A DNA stretch of 24,651 bases, from positions 1 to 24,651 of IMG/VR virus record IMGVR_UViG_3300029266_001176; one strand, given 5' to 3'. The first letter of the stretch is position 1. Each line of letters starts with the position of its first letter. A program made the position numbers and the translations under genes. Source of the stretch: a virus. The notes beneath the pieces are model-generated. The model worked only from the letters and a program-made list of their open reading frames with translations, was not told the origin of the DNA and did not search any database. Positions 1 through 7,291 of the stretch are shown here, one piece after another.

Positions 1-1
1 A

Positions 2-760
2 AATCATGCTCCAGTTATTACTGAAGCAGTTAATATGGTTGAAAGCAGAGGAGATTGTTTCTTTATAGCCGATCCAGTTGAATATGGATCAGCATTAACA
101 ACAGTTACTGCAAAGGCAGATGCTAGAGATTCAAATTATGTTGCTGAATATTGGCCTTGGATTAAAATTCCAGATGTAGATTTAGGAATGAATGTTTGGG
201 TTCCGCCTTCAACATTGATACCTAGTGTATATGCATTTAATGATAGAGTTGCCGCTCCATGGTTTGCGCCAGCTGGTTTAAATAGAGGTGCTTTAGATAT
301 TGCAGTAATGACAGAAAGAAAATTAACTCATGCAAATAGAGATACACTTTATGATTCAAATGTAAATCCGATTGCAACTTTTCCTAATGCAGGTGTAGTT
401 GTTTATGGACAAAAAACATTACAGAAAAAGGCAAGTGCATTAGATAGAATAAATGTGAGAAGATTGTTAATTGCAGCAAAGAAATTTATTGCATCATCAA
501 CCAAGTTTTTGGTATTTGAAAATAATACAGCAGTAACTAGAAATAGATTTTTAAGTATTGTTAATCCTTATTTTGAAAATATACAACAAAGACAAGGATT
601 ATTTGCATTTAAAGTTCAAATGGATGAAGCAAATAATACACCAGATGTCATTGACAGAAATGAAATGAAAGGTGCAATTTATTTGCAACCTGCTAAGACA
701 GCAGAATTCATAATTATTGATTTTAATATACTTCCAACAGGAGCTTCATTCCCAGAATAG
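2..760 (+). CDS. Contractile tail sheath protein, C-terminal part (gene starts before the window)
   Basis: This is the end of a gene whose reading frame is open back to base 2, so the ATG at 35 is internal and the true start lies outside the window. The visible ~252 residues resemble the C-terminal region of T4 gp18-type sheath proteins: an AWFAPAGLNRG-like segment (here APWFAPAGLNRGAL), then LDRINVRRLLIAAKKFI, then the NRFLSIVNPYFENIQQRQGL stretch and a final beta-rich domain ending in IIIDFNILPTG. Sheath subunits surround the tail tube and contract to drive it through the host envelope. The next gene encodes the tube protein, the usual order in myoviruses. Confidence is high because of the motifs and the neighbour. 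Confidence 0.93.
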   Translation, partial: NHAPVITEAVNMVESRGDCFFIADPVEYGSALTTVTAKADARDSNYVAEYWPWIKIPDVDLGMNVWVPPSTLIPSVYAFNDRVAAPWFAPAGLNRGALDIAVMTERKLTHANRDTLYDSNVNPIATFPNAGVVVYGQKTLQKKASALDRINVRRLLIAAKKFIASSTKFLVFENNTAVTRNRFLSIVNPYFENIQQRQGLFAFKVQMDEANNTPDVIDRNEMKGAIYLQPAKTAEFIIIDFNILPTGASFPE

Positions 761-769
761 GATGAATAG

Positions 770-779
770 TATATTTATA
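770..779 (+). promoter_or_regulatory. ATATTTATA-type element before tail tube gene (candidate late promoter)
   Basis: TATATTTATA lies 18 nt before the tail tube ATG. The same ATATTTAT(A/T) core recurs at a similar distance before six other genes in the window. It resembles the reverse complement of the T4 late box TATAAATA, but every gene here reads on the plus strand, so a late promoter of different sequence is the simplest guess. The role is inferred. Confidence 0.5.
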
Positions 780-797
780 ATAAATTGGAGAAATTAG

Positions 798-1286
798 ATG
801 GCAGAATTACTTGACCCCACCGAGATATTTTATACAGCTTATGAGCCTAAAATGGCAAATAGGTTTATTATGTACATTGAAGGCATACCTGCATATCTTG
901 TGAAAGCTGCATCAAGACCATCATTAGATCAAGGAGAAGTTATTCTTGACCATATTAATGTTGAGCGAAAGTTAAAAGGCAAAACAAGATGGCAAGATGT
1001 AACCGTAACATTATATGACCCAGTAGTTCCATCAGGAGCACAAGCGGTAATGGAATGGGTTAGACTTCATCATGAATCAGTAACAGGAAGAGATGGATAT
1101 TCAGATTTCTATAAGAAGGATGTCACATTTAATACATTAGGACCTGTAGGTGATAAAGTTGAAGAATGGACTTTAAAAGGCGCTTTTATATCAGCAGCAA
1201 GCTTTGGTGATATGGATTGGTCAACAGAAGATCCAGTACAGATTGAATTGACAATTAAATACGATTACGCAATATTGCAATTTTAA
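798..1286 (+). CDS. Tail tube protein (T4 gp19-like)
   Basis: The 162-residue product has the size and pattern of T4 gp19-family tube proteins. It has an N-terminal segment leading into a MANRFIMYIEGIPAYLVKAAS strand (one residue abbreviated in family comparisons as NRF.M.I.GIP), a KGKTRWQDVTVTLYDP beta hairpin, a helix VMEWVRLHHES, and a C-terminal strand pair ending in VQIELTIKYDYAIL. Subunits stack as hexameric rings to form the rigid inner tube through which DNA passes. The start is supported by TTGGAGAAA about 8 nt upstream. The gene follows the sheath gene by 37 nt and is followed by a strong terminator, which fits a separately and highly expressed virion protein. Confidence 0.92.
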   Translation: MAELLDPTEIFYTAYEPKMANRFIMYIEGIPAYLVKAASRPSLDQGEVILDHINVERKLKGKTRWQDVTVTLYDPVVPSGAQAVMEWVRLHHESVTGRDGYSDFYKKDVTFNTLGPVGDKVEEWTLKGAFISAASFGDMDWSTEDPVQIELTIKYDYAILQF

Positions 1287-1312
1287 ATTTAATTTTAATT
1301 AAAATCATTGAG

Positions 1313-1337
1313 AATCCTGCCTTAGGGCGGGATTTTT
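1313..1337 (+). terminator. Rho-independent terminator after tail tube gene
   Basis: The stem AATCCTGCC (1313-1321) pairs with GGCGGGATT (1326-1334) with one G-U pair and a TTAG loop. A T run follows (1333-1337). The GC-rich stem stands out in an AT-rich region and sits 27 nt after the tube stop codon. It would separate sheath/tube transcription from the downstream tail genes, which have their own upstream element at 1348. Confidence 0.88.
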
Positions 1338-1347
1338 CACACACTGT

Positions 1348-1356
1348 ATATTTATA
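1348..1356 (+). promoter_or_regulatory. ATATTTATA element before gp26-like gene (candidate late promoter)
   Basis: GTATATTTATAC surrounds this core 23 nt before the ATG at 1380 and directly after the terminator. That is where a new promoter would be expected. Role inferred from recurrence. Confidence 0.5.
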
Positions 1357-1379
1357 CTAAATAGTTATTAAGGAAAGAA

Positions 1380-2228
1380 ATGACAAAAGTTAACGAAGAT
1401 TACCCAAAAAAACAACTATCTGACGAAAAGCTAAAACAATTAGCTACGGAACAATATGAAGAAACATCAGTTGAATCATATGACTTCCCGACAGAAATAA
1501 TAGATTTACCTAGTAAAGGAAAATTATATCCAAAAGATCATATTTTGAATTCCGGAACGATTGAAATGAAATATATGACTGCGAAAGAAGAAGATATTCT
1601 TACCAATCAATCATATATTAAACAAGGTATAGTATTAGATAAATTATTTAAAGCTCTTATAATGACTAAGGTCAATTATAATGATATATTAATATGCGAT
1701 AAAAATGCAATCATGATTGCAGCAAGAATATTAGGATATGGTAAAGATTATGAAGTTAAAGTCAAAGATCCGGAATCTGATGAAATGGTTTCTCATACTG
1801 TTGATTTAACAGATCTTAAAGATAAAGAAATTGATTGGTCTTTAATAGAGGATGGTATCAATGCATTTCCATTTATATTACCAACAAGTAAAAAACAAGT
1901 CAAACTAAAATTGTTATCACAGAGTGAACAAACAAAAATTGATGCAGAACTTAAAGGTTTAATAAAAATCAAAAAAGAAGCTGGATTAACTACATTGTTG
2001 AAACATGTTATTGTAGAGTTGGATGGAGATACTGATAAATCAAAAATAAGAAAATTTGTTGATACAAACTTATTAGCCATAGATTCTAGAGCAATGAGAA
2101 TATTTCTAAAAACAATTACTCCAGAAATAGATATGTCTATTGAAGTCCCGGTTGGAGAGTCCGGAGATACATTTCCGAGTCAACTTAGCATCGGATTGGA
2201 CTTTTTTTGGCCTGACTCAGAGCTATAA
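1380..2228 (+). CDS. Baseplate/tail assembly protein, T4 gp26-like
   Basis: The 282-residue product carries a DLPSKGKLYP motif near residues 41-50 and MTAKEEDIL about 20 residues later. This is the signature I associate with the T4 base plate protein family that includes gp26. The C-terminal end reads LSIGLDFFWPDSEL. In T4, gp26 belongs to the set needed for the baseplate hub. Here the gene lies between tube and tape measure, the position occupied in many long-tailed phages by tail-assembly chaperones. The start has AAGGAAAG close upstream. Its last 89 bases overlap a second open frame (see 2140-2439), and the crossover region contains a run of seven T at codons 275-277. The family call is moderate; the exact role (hub component or chaperone) is open. 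Confidence 0.65.
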   Translation: MTKVNEDYPKKQLSDEKLKQLATEQYEETSVESYDFPTEIIDLPSKGKLYPKDHILNSGTIEMKYMTAKEEDILTNQSYIKQGIVLDKLFKALIMTKVNYNDILICDKNAIMIAARILGYGKDYEVKVKDPESDEMVSHTVDLTDLKDKEIDWSLIEDGINAFPFILPTSKKQVKLKLLSQSEQTKIDAELKGLIKIKKEAGLTTLLKHVIVELDGDTDKSKIRKFVDTNLLAIDSRAMRIFLKTITPEIDMSIEVPVGESGDTFPSQLSIGLDFFWPDSEL

Positions 2229-2439
2229 AAAACTATTTCAAGAATCTATATTTGACTTGATATATCATAGTAATGGGGGATTCTCATATACGGATGTATA
2301 TCATATGCCAGTATATTTACGTACCTTCTATATAAGGAAGTTAAGCAAAATGCATTCCGACCAAAACGAAAATCATGAGAAGGCTATGAAATCCCAGCAA
2401 TCAACAATGGCAAAATCACCTAAAATGCGCAAACGTTGA
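2140..2439 (+). CDS. Small overlapping tail-assembly ORF; possibly expressed by frameshift from the gp26-like gene
   Basis: This frame is +1 relative to the gp26-like gene and is open from 2131. A stand-alone start would have to be TTG at 2140 or 2152, neither with a visible Shine-Dalgarno sequence. The protein-like part begins near SYKKLFQESIFDLIYHSNGG and continues SYTDVYHMPVYLRTFYIRKL, then a polar Lys/Gln-rich tail. The pattern recalls small tail-assembly proteins of T4-like phages (a protein annotated gp51 in some cyanophages), but I am not certain of that link. A shift at the T7 run (2202-2208) would instead join this domain to the gp26-like protein, as in the G/GT tail chaperones of other phages. 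That the region is translated seems likely; how it starts is unresolved. Confidence 0.6.
   Translation: MKSRLESPEIHFRVNLASDWTFFGLTQSYKKLFQESIFDLIYHSNGGFSYTDVYHMPVYLRTFYIRKLSKMHSDQNENHEKAMKSQQSTMAKSPKMRKR
2202..2208 (+). promoter_or_regulatory. Candidate slippery site (T7) for ribosomal frameshift
   Basis: Seven consecutive T occupy two Phe codons and the first base of the Trp codon of the gp26-like frame, just before that frame stops at 2226-2228. Either a +1 or a -2 shift here would continue into the overlapping frame ending at 2439. Frameshifting in tail genes between tube and tape measure is established for many phages, but no shift is proven here. Confidence 0.4.
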
Positions 2440-2447
2440 TATTTATA
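2439..2447 (+). promoter_or_regulatory. ATATTTATA element before 94-residue tail gene
   Basis: The core lies 15 nt before the chosen ATG at 2463 and is followed by AAAAAAGGAAT, which supplies the ribosome binding site. It overlaps the stop of the preceding ORF by one base. Confidence 0.45.
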
Positions 2448-2462
2448 AAAAAGGAATATATC

Positions 2463-2747
2463 ATGTCCAAACATAAAATTGAAAATAAAATGCTAAAACA
2501 AATCGATCAACTCGATGAAGGCGTATTATTAGGTCTTTTAAAATTAATAATGAAGCCGGCTGTAAAAAGAGCTTTTACTAAGATAGAAAAAGATATGCCG
2601 GAAATAGTCACTACAATCTCCGGATTACGATTCTATGCTGACGAATTAAAAGATGAAATAAAAAAATTAGAAAAAGAAGCTAAAAGTAAAGATGAATTTA
2701 CTGCAGGCTTTGCTAAAGACCAGTTAAAGTTATTAAAACTACAATAA
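2463..2747 (+). CDS. Small helical protein of unknown function upstream of the tape measure gene
   Basis: I chose the ATG at 2463 rather than the in-frame ATG at 2436, because AAAAAGGAA lies just upstream of 2463 and the 2436 start would overlap the preceding stop and the ATATTTATA element. The product has 94 residues and is predominantly helical and charged, with a Lys/Glu-rich coiled-coil-like segment (ADELKDEIKKLEKEAKSK) in its second half. No family is recognised. Its place directly before the tape measure gene suggests a tail-assembly role, possibly a chaperone of the tape measure protein, but this is only positional. Confidence 0.75.
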   Translation: MSKHKIENKMLKQIDQLDEGVLLGLLKLIMKPAVKRAFTKIEKDMPEIVTTISGLRFYADELKDEIKKLEKEAKSKDEFTAGFAKDQLKLLKLQ

Positions 2748-2755
2748 AGGTATAA

Positions 2756-5008
2756 ATGAGTAAGTCAGGCCCAAGCAAAGACGATGTTAAAAATACCAAA
2801 GAGATGAACAATCTGTTTGAGTCGATGCAGAATATAACAGGCGACATTACTAGAAATTTAGAATCTATAAAAGAAGAAGAGGCTGCTATATTATCTACAC
2901 AAAATAGAGGAGTAAAACTTGCTCAGTTAACTAGACAGTTACAAAAAGAAAAAGAAAAGCTTTCGAAAAATGAAAATAATCTTAGTAAGGAGCAAATAAA
3001 ACTTAAAGCAAAAGATTTATTATTAGCCGACCGACGATTGAAAAGTGCTAAGCAGATGCAAGCCGGTAATATAAAAATTAGAAATCAACTAGTTGGAGTA
3101 AATGATCAAGCACAAAAATTATCTGGACATATAGAGAATTTTGTATCTGCATTACCAGGAGGCAAGTCACTAATAAAAATGTTTGGGATTGACCAGATAG
3201 GTGTAAAGTTTGAAGAATCATTAAATAAAGGGGCAGAAGTTTTAAAATCAGGTGGTAGTATAAAGGAAGCAATGACCGCTTTCGGTGGTGGCTTAAAAGG
3301 AATGTTAGGGCCTGCAGGAATATTACTAGTAATAATAGGAGGCTTGGTTGCAGCATTTAGCATAATTTCTAAAAAGGCACAAGAATTTTCCAAAGAAACA
3401 GGAATAACATTTGGCCAGGCAAGAAAATTAGGTAAAGAAGCATCTGACATGACAATATCGTTAGACGATAATTTGTCAAGTACAAAAGATATAAAAGATG
3501 TATTATCAGCAAGTATAAAAGAATTTGGAGTATTAAATATGTTGTCTGCAGAACAGGCAATGAATGTTTCTGAAATAGGCCAGGCATTTGGATATGGCGC
3601 AGCGCAAGCTGGAAAAGTTAACAATGTATTTATGCAAATGGGGGCATCTGCAGAAAGTGCAGCCGACGCACAAAGGGATTTAGCAGCAGAAGCTTTAAAG
3701 TCTGGACTAAATGTAGGCGCAGTAACAAAAGATATTGCGGATAATGCAAAACTTACATCAAAATTCTTTGGAGGTAATGTTAAAGCTCTTAAAAAGGCAG
3801 CATTGCAAGCAGCTAAACTAGGCATGAGTATTGCAACCATGGCAAAAGTTTCAGAGAGCTTACTTAATTTTGAAGATTCCATATCATCACAATATGAATT
3901 CCAAGCATTAACAGGAAAACAATTAAATCTAGATACAGCTAGACAATTAGCGTTACAAGGAGATATAGCAGGCGCGACCAAATTAATAATGGATCAGGTA
4001 GGTTCATCTGCAGATCTTGCAGCAATGAATGTCATTGAACGTAAAGCGTTAGCTAAAGCAACCGGAATGGAGTTTGATCAACTTCAAAAATCTGCAATTA
4101 TTAAAGAAAAAATGAAAGATTTAACTGCAGAAGATGCAGCAGCAATGGCAAATCTAGGTCTTTCGGCAGCTGAAATGGCCGGAATGAGTAGTGAACAATT
4201 GCAAAACAAATTAGCAGAACAACAGGCCAATAAAAGAAATAGTCAATCATTTGCTGCAATGGGCAATATATTGATAAATGCTATTATGCCAGCAGCACAA
4301 GCAATTTCTGAATTGTTTGGAGCATTAGCACCTATCATAAAAATGGCATTCTTTCCTTTAACAGCAGCGGCAATGGCATTTGCTAGCATTTCAAACTTTA
4401 TTAAAGATTCTGTAATAGCAACTACAGCTTTCGGTGTAGCACTTGGTGCTATACTTTTAATGAAACAAACTAGTTTGGGAATTAGTCGAGCTGAAGCAAT
4501 AGTAATTGGGTTAAGGAATGCAAAAGAAAAAATTGGATTAGGTATAGTTGCAATGAGAACGAGTATGGAGAAAAAGGGATTTTTCAAAACATTGGCATCT
4601 GCAGCACTAACAGCTTTTAAATCAGTTGCTGCGACTCCTTTCATAGGTCCTATATTAGGAGCAGCAGCTGCTGCGTCAGTAGTAGGATTGGGAGCTAGTT
4701 TAATTAGTAAGACGGGAGATTTAGGTATAGATCCTAATGGCGGCCCTATAGTATCATCACCTAGAGTCGGAGGAATATTTCAAGGAGCAAAAGCAGATGG
4801 AGTATCAATGGGGCCAGGTATGGGTACCGATCCATCAACAGGTAGTACAAATGGAGGAGGATCTGTTAGTATAGATTATCAAAGAATGGCACAGGCCATA
4901 GTAAAAGCAATGGCAGGCGTAACAGTACAATCAGCTCCAATACAAATTGGTGCTCAAGTAATAAATGCTATTAGTGATCAAATCGATGTAAATAAGTCTT
5001 ATAACTAA
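2756..5008 (+). CDS. Tail tape measure protein
   Basis: The 750-residue product is long, Ala/Gly/Lys-rich and largely helical. It begins with a coiled-coil N-terminal region (about residues 10-110) and has hydrophobic, membrane-like segments near residues 182-205, 500-545, 555-572 and 623-652. This combination is typical of tape measure proteins, which fill the tail tube, set its length and may help DNA cross the inner membrane. With the usual rule of about 0.15 nm per residue, the tail would be about 110 nm long. AAAGG lies just before the ATG. The stop overlaps the next start (TAATG, 1 nt). There is no obvious peptidase motif. Sequence identity to a specific family was not judged; the call rests on length, composition and position. 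Confidence 0.85.
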   Translation: MSKSGPSKDDVKNTKEMNNLFESMQNITGDITRNLESIKEEEAAILSTQNRGVKLAQLTRQLQKEKEKLSKNENNLSKEQIKLKAKDLLLADRRLKSAKQMQAGNIKIRNQLVGVNDQAQKLSGHIENFVSALPGGKSLIKMFGIDQIGVKFEESLNKGAEVLKSGGSIKEAMTAFGGGLKGMLGPAGILLVIIGGLVAAFSIISKKAQEFSKETGITFGQARKLGKEASDMTISLDDNLSSTKDIKDVLSASIKEFGVLNMLSAEQAMNVSEIGQAFGYGAAQAGKVNNVFMQMGASAESAADAQRDLAAEALKSGLNVGAVTKDIADNAKLTSKFFGGNVKALKKAALQAAKLGMSIATMAKVSESLLNFEDSISSQYEFQALTGKQLNLDTARQLALQGDIAGATKLIMDQVGSSADLAAMNVIERKALAKATGMEFDQLQKSAIIKEKMKDLTAEDAAAMANLGLSAAEMAGMSSEQLQNKLAEQQANKRNSQSFAAMGNILINAIMPAAQAISELFGALAPIIKMAFFPLTAAAMAFASISNFIKDSVIATTAFGVALGAILLMKQTSLGISRAEAIVIGLRNAKEKIGLGIVAMRTSMEKKGFFKTLASAALTAFKSVAATPFIGPILGAAAAASVVGLGASLISKTGDLGIDPNGGPIVSSPRVGGIFQGAKADGVSMGPGMGTDPSTGSTNGGGSVSIDYQRMAQAIVKAMAGVTVQSAPIQIGAQVINAISDQIDVNKSYN

Positions 5009-7002
5009 TGGCACTATCAAATTTAAAATCAGCATATTCGTTTTACACAAAAACACCTCCTGGCTTCAAACCTAATACTAGTGTTAATGATACAGATTTT
5101 CAGTATGAAGATGATCTAACATCTACAACTGTAGAAGCAGGATTTACCAATTATGGATCTTTGATACGACTTCGTAATAGAAGATCTAAAGATGATTTTT
5201 CTATAAATGGCCAAGGCACATCGACACGTGTTCAACAATTAGGAACCGGAACAAAATTTCCTATAGGACCAAAAGGACAAGTGCATGATTTTGATATACT
5301 AAGAGGCGGCTTCAGTATAAAAAATAAATATCAAGATTCTTATGGACCATTATTAACAGCCGGCCTGGCAGATACATATACAAAAGATTCTCCTATAGAT
5401 GACATGTATAATATTGTTAAAGTTAGAGATGTGGCATCAAGACGAGCATATGCAAGAGAACCATTCATACTAAGAGGCATACAAAGAGATAATAATTCAG
5501 ATCCACAAAGATTTGGACCTACTATAACTGCTGATATACCTCGCGGCGGAATAATTACTAATTTAACTAGAACAGCATTAGATGTTGCTCGTATAAGCAA
5601 GTTCATGATAACTCCAAAAGGATTGTTATTCAATTTAAAACAATTTGGTCAACAACTAATGAATCCTAATGTTGAAAATGTTTTTGGTGAAGCTCCAAGA
5701 AACCCATTTCTTCCAAATAGTACAAAATTATATACACCTATAAATTTAATGCTTAATGTAGCTGGAGCTGATAAAGGATTAAGATTTAGACGCCATGGAC
5801 TATTACCAATTGGCTCAAATTCCATCTCTCCAGGCCGGTATGAAGATGTGCATAAATTTCGAAATAGTTCAAAATTAGCTAACCCGATAACTAATAACAG
5901 ATTATTTAAAATAGGACGAGAGTTAGGTATTTTAGATGATATAAAAATGCAGATTGAGGGTGTGGATGCATCTCCATCAGGAACGAACAAGTTAAAAGAC
6001 TTAATGGGTAAAGCAGCATCCGGACTTGATACACTAAGATCAAAATTAGGATTTAAAGGGCAGGTAATAAAAACTTTAACAGGTATAACAGGTCCAGCAT
6101 CTATCGGAGGAATTGGGAGAACAACAATAACAAGGACCGTCGATTCTAAACAAGAACAAGCTGCATTCAATAATAAAGGTGAAGAAAATACTAGACCAAG
6201 TCGTAATGATAATACTACTAAATTAAAAGGCACTCAAGATAAGTTCAAACAATGGAATGGATTACGAGGAAAGGTAGAGGAATCAGATTTTGACGGAGTA
6301 GGTACAAGTCCATCAAAGGAAACAGATACCGGACAAAAATCTAAAGCAGAAGATCAAACACCAACAATAGCTAAATATAAAACTCTATCTTACGGACAAA
6401 TAGGTAAAGAAGCTCTAGAGCGAAATACAAATAAAGCAAGAGTATTTGATTTCAGAACAAATAAAAAATATGATTATGGCACTGATACTCCTATAGAAGA
6501 TATAGTAGGTAAAGGTGTTAATAATGATCATGCAAAAGATATTATAACAACTAAAATAACTGATTCAAAACGGGGAACAATGAAATTCTTAAGTTACATA
6601 ACTAATCTTTCAGATAGTTTAGGACAAGACATTGAATTGGATGATACCGGTGGAAGTGGCGAAATGGAACGTAGTGCAGCCCAATCTCCTATAACCAGAC
6701 AAATAAGTTTAGGATTAATTGTATCGGCTAGAAACGCTGATGAATTATCTACAATATATAAAACTTTGGAAACATATAGACGTATGATTGCAACACCTGC
6801 AGATAACCGTGGAAGAACAAAACTTACTGTAGGAAATTTTATCAATAATTTAGATGTATATCCAATTGGAATAGAAACAGGATGGGATACAGAATATACA
6901 TTTGATTTAGATGAAAAGGTTCCATACACATTAAATATTGATTTAGACTTCATAGTTGAAAAAGTTTCAACAAGACAATACAGTTTAGGATATAAAGGAT
7001 AG
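5008..7002 (+). CDS. Tail/baseplate structural protein, probable tube-cap position
   Basis: The 664-residue protein is encoded directly after the tape measure, overlapping it by 1 nt. The central part (about residues 145-230) has the patterns DIPRGGIIT, RTALDVARISKFMITPKGLLF and KQFGQQLMNPNVE. These I associate with large baseplate-proximal proteins of marine and Bacteroidota phages. The last ~120 residues (from QISLGLIVSARN onward, ending YTLNIDLDFIVEK) look like a tail-tube-type beta domain. In T4, gp48 and gp54 (tube cap and tube initiator) have such a fold and lie near the tape measure gene. The middle (about 340-470) is polar and low in hydrophobics, likely a linker. The structural role is likely; equivalence to gp48 or gp54 is a guess. 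Confidence 0.65.
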   Translation: MALSNLKSAYSFYTKTPPGFKPNTSVNDTDFQYEDDLTSTTVEAGFTNYGSLIRLRNRRSKDDFSINGQGTSTRVQQLGTGTKFPIGPKGQVHDFDILRGGFSIKNKYQDSYGPLLTAGLADTYTKDSPIDDMYNIVKVRDVASRRAYAREPFILRGIQRDNNSDPQRFGPTITADIPRGGIITNLTRTALDVARISKFMITPKGLLFNLKQFGQQLMNPNVENVFGEAPRNPFLPNSTKLYTPINLMLNVAGADKGLRFRRHGLLPIGSNSISPGRYEDVHKFRNSSKLANPITNNRLFKIGRELGILDDIKMQIEGVDASPSGTNKLKDLMGKAASGLDTLRSKLGFKGQVIKTLTGITGPASIGGIGRTTITRTVDSKQEQAAFNNKGEENTRPSRNDNTTKLKGTQDKFKQWNGLRGKVEESDFDGVGTSPSKETDTGQKSKAEDQTPTIAKYKTLSYGQIGKEALERNTNKARVFDFRTNKKYDYGTDTPIEDIVGKGVNNDHAKDIITTKITDSKRGTMKFLSYITNLSDSLGQDIELDDTGGSGEMERSAAQSPITRQISLGLIVSARNADELSTIYKTLETYRRMIATPADNRGRTKLTVGNFINNLDVYPIGIETGWDTEYTFDLDEKVPYTLNIDLDFIVEKVSTRQYSLGYKG

Positions 7003-7003
7003 T

Positions 7004-7291
7004 ATGAACAGAAATTCATTTACAAAAATAGAGGATGCAAAATATGTAACTTCTAGATATCCATCATTTCCCGCTCATGAATTAGATAAATATATAATAT
7101 CGCGAGAAGGTGATAGATTAGATATGCTATCAAATGAATTTTACGAAACAGTTGATAATTGGTGGATAATTGCACAAGCAAACAATTTAGGTAAAGGTTC
7201 ATTATTAGTACCAGCTGGTACACAAATACGTATACCTTATAATCCTGGAACATTATTTGATAAATTATCGCAAGCTAACAAGGAACGATAA
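7004..7291 (+). CDS. LysM-domain baseplate protein (gp53 / P2 gpX-like)
   Basis: In this 95-residue protein, residues 30-78 form a LysM-like module: the YIISREGDRLDMLSNEFY part matches the family pattern for the first strand and helix, then DNWWIIAQANNL, then a Leu-Leu-Val-Pro-Ala-Gly-Thr stretch and a closing IRIP strand. Small LysM proteins occur in most contractile tails (P2 gpX, the LysM domain of T4 gp53, XkdP). There they bind hub or spike components rather than cell wall. The gene is separated by 1 nt from the previous one and abuts the hub-like gene, a common neighbour pair. Confidence 0.8.
   Translation: MNRNSFTKIEDAKYVTSRYPSFPAHELDKYIISREGDRLDMLSNEFYETVDNWWIIAQANNLGKGSLLVPAGTQIRIPYNPGTLFDKLSQANKER

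Noticed and set aside
2140-2439. Firm naming of the overlapping ORF as T4 gene 51
   Set aside because: T4 gp51 is about 249 residues, far longer than this ORF. The link rests on a remembered annotation in other phages, so no gene symbol is given.
3106-3981. 291-codon minus-strand open frame
   Set aside because: It lies wholly inside the tape measure gene; the protein is rich in Cys/Ser/Pro/Ile as expected for an antisense shadow of an AT-rich helical gene. The same holds for the minus-strand frames at 5649-6233, 14935-15453 and elsewhere.
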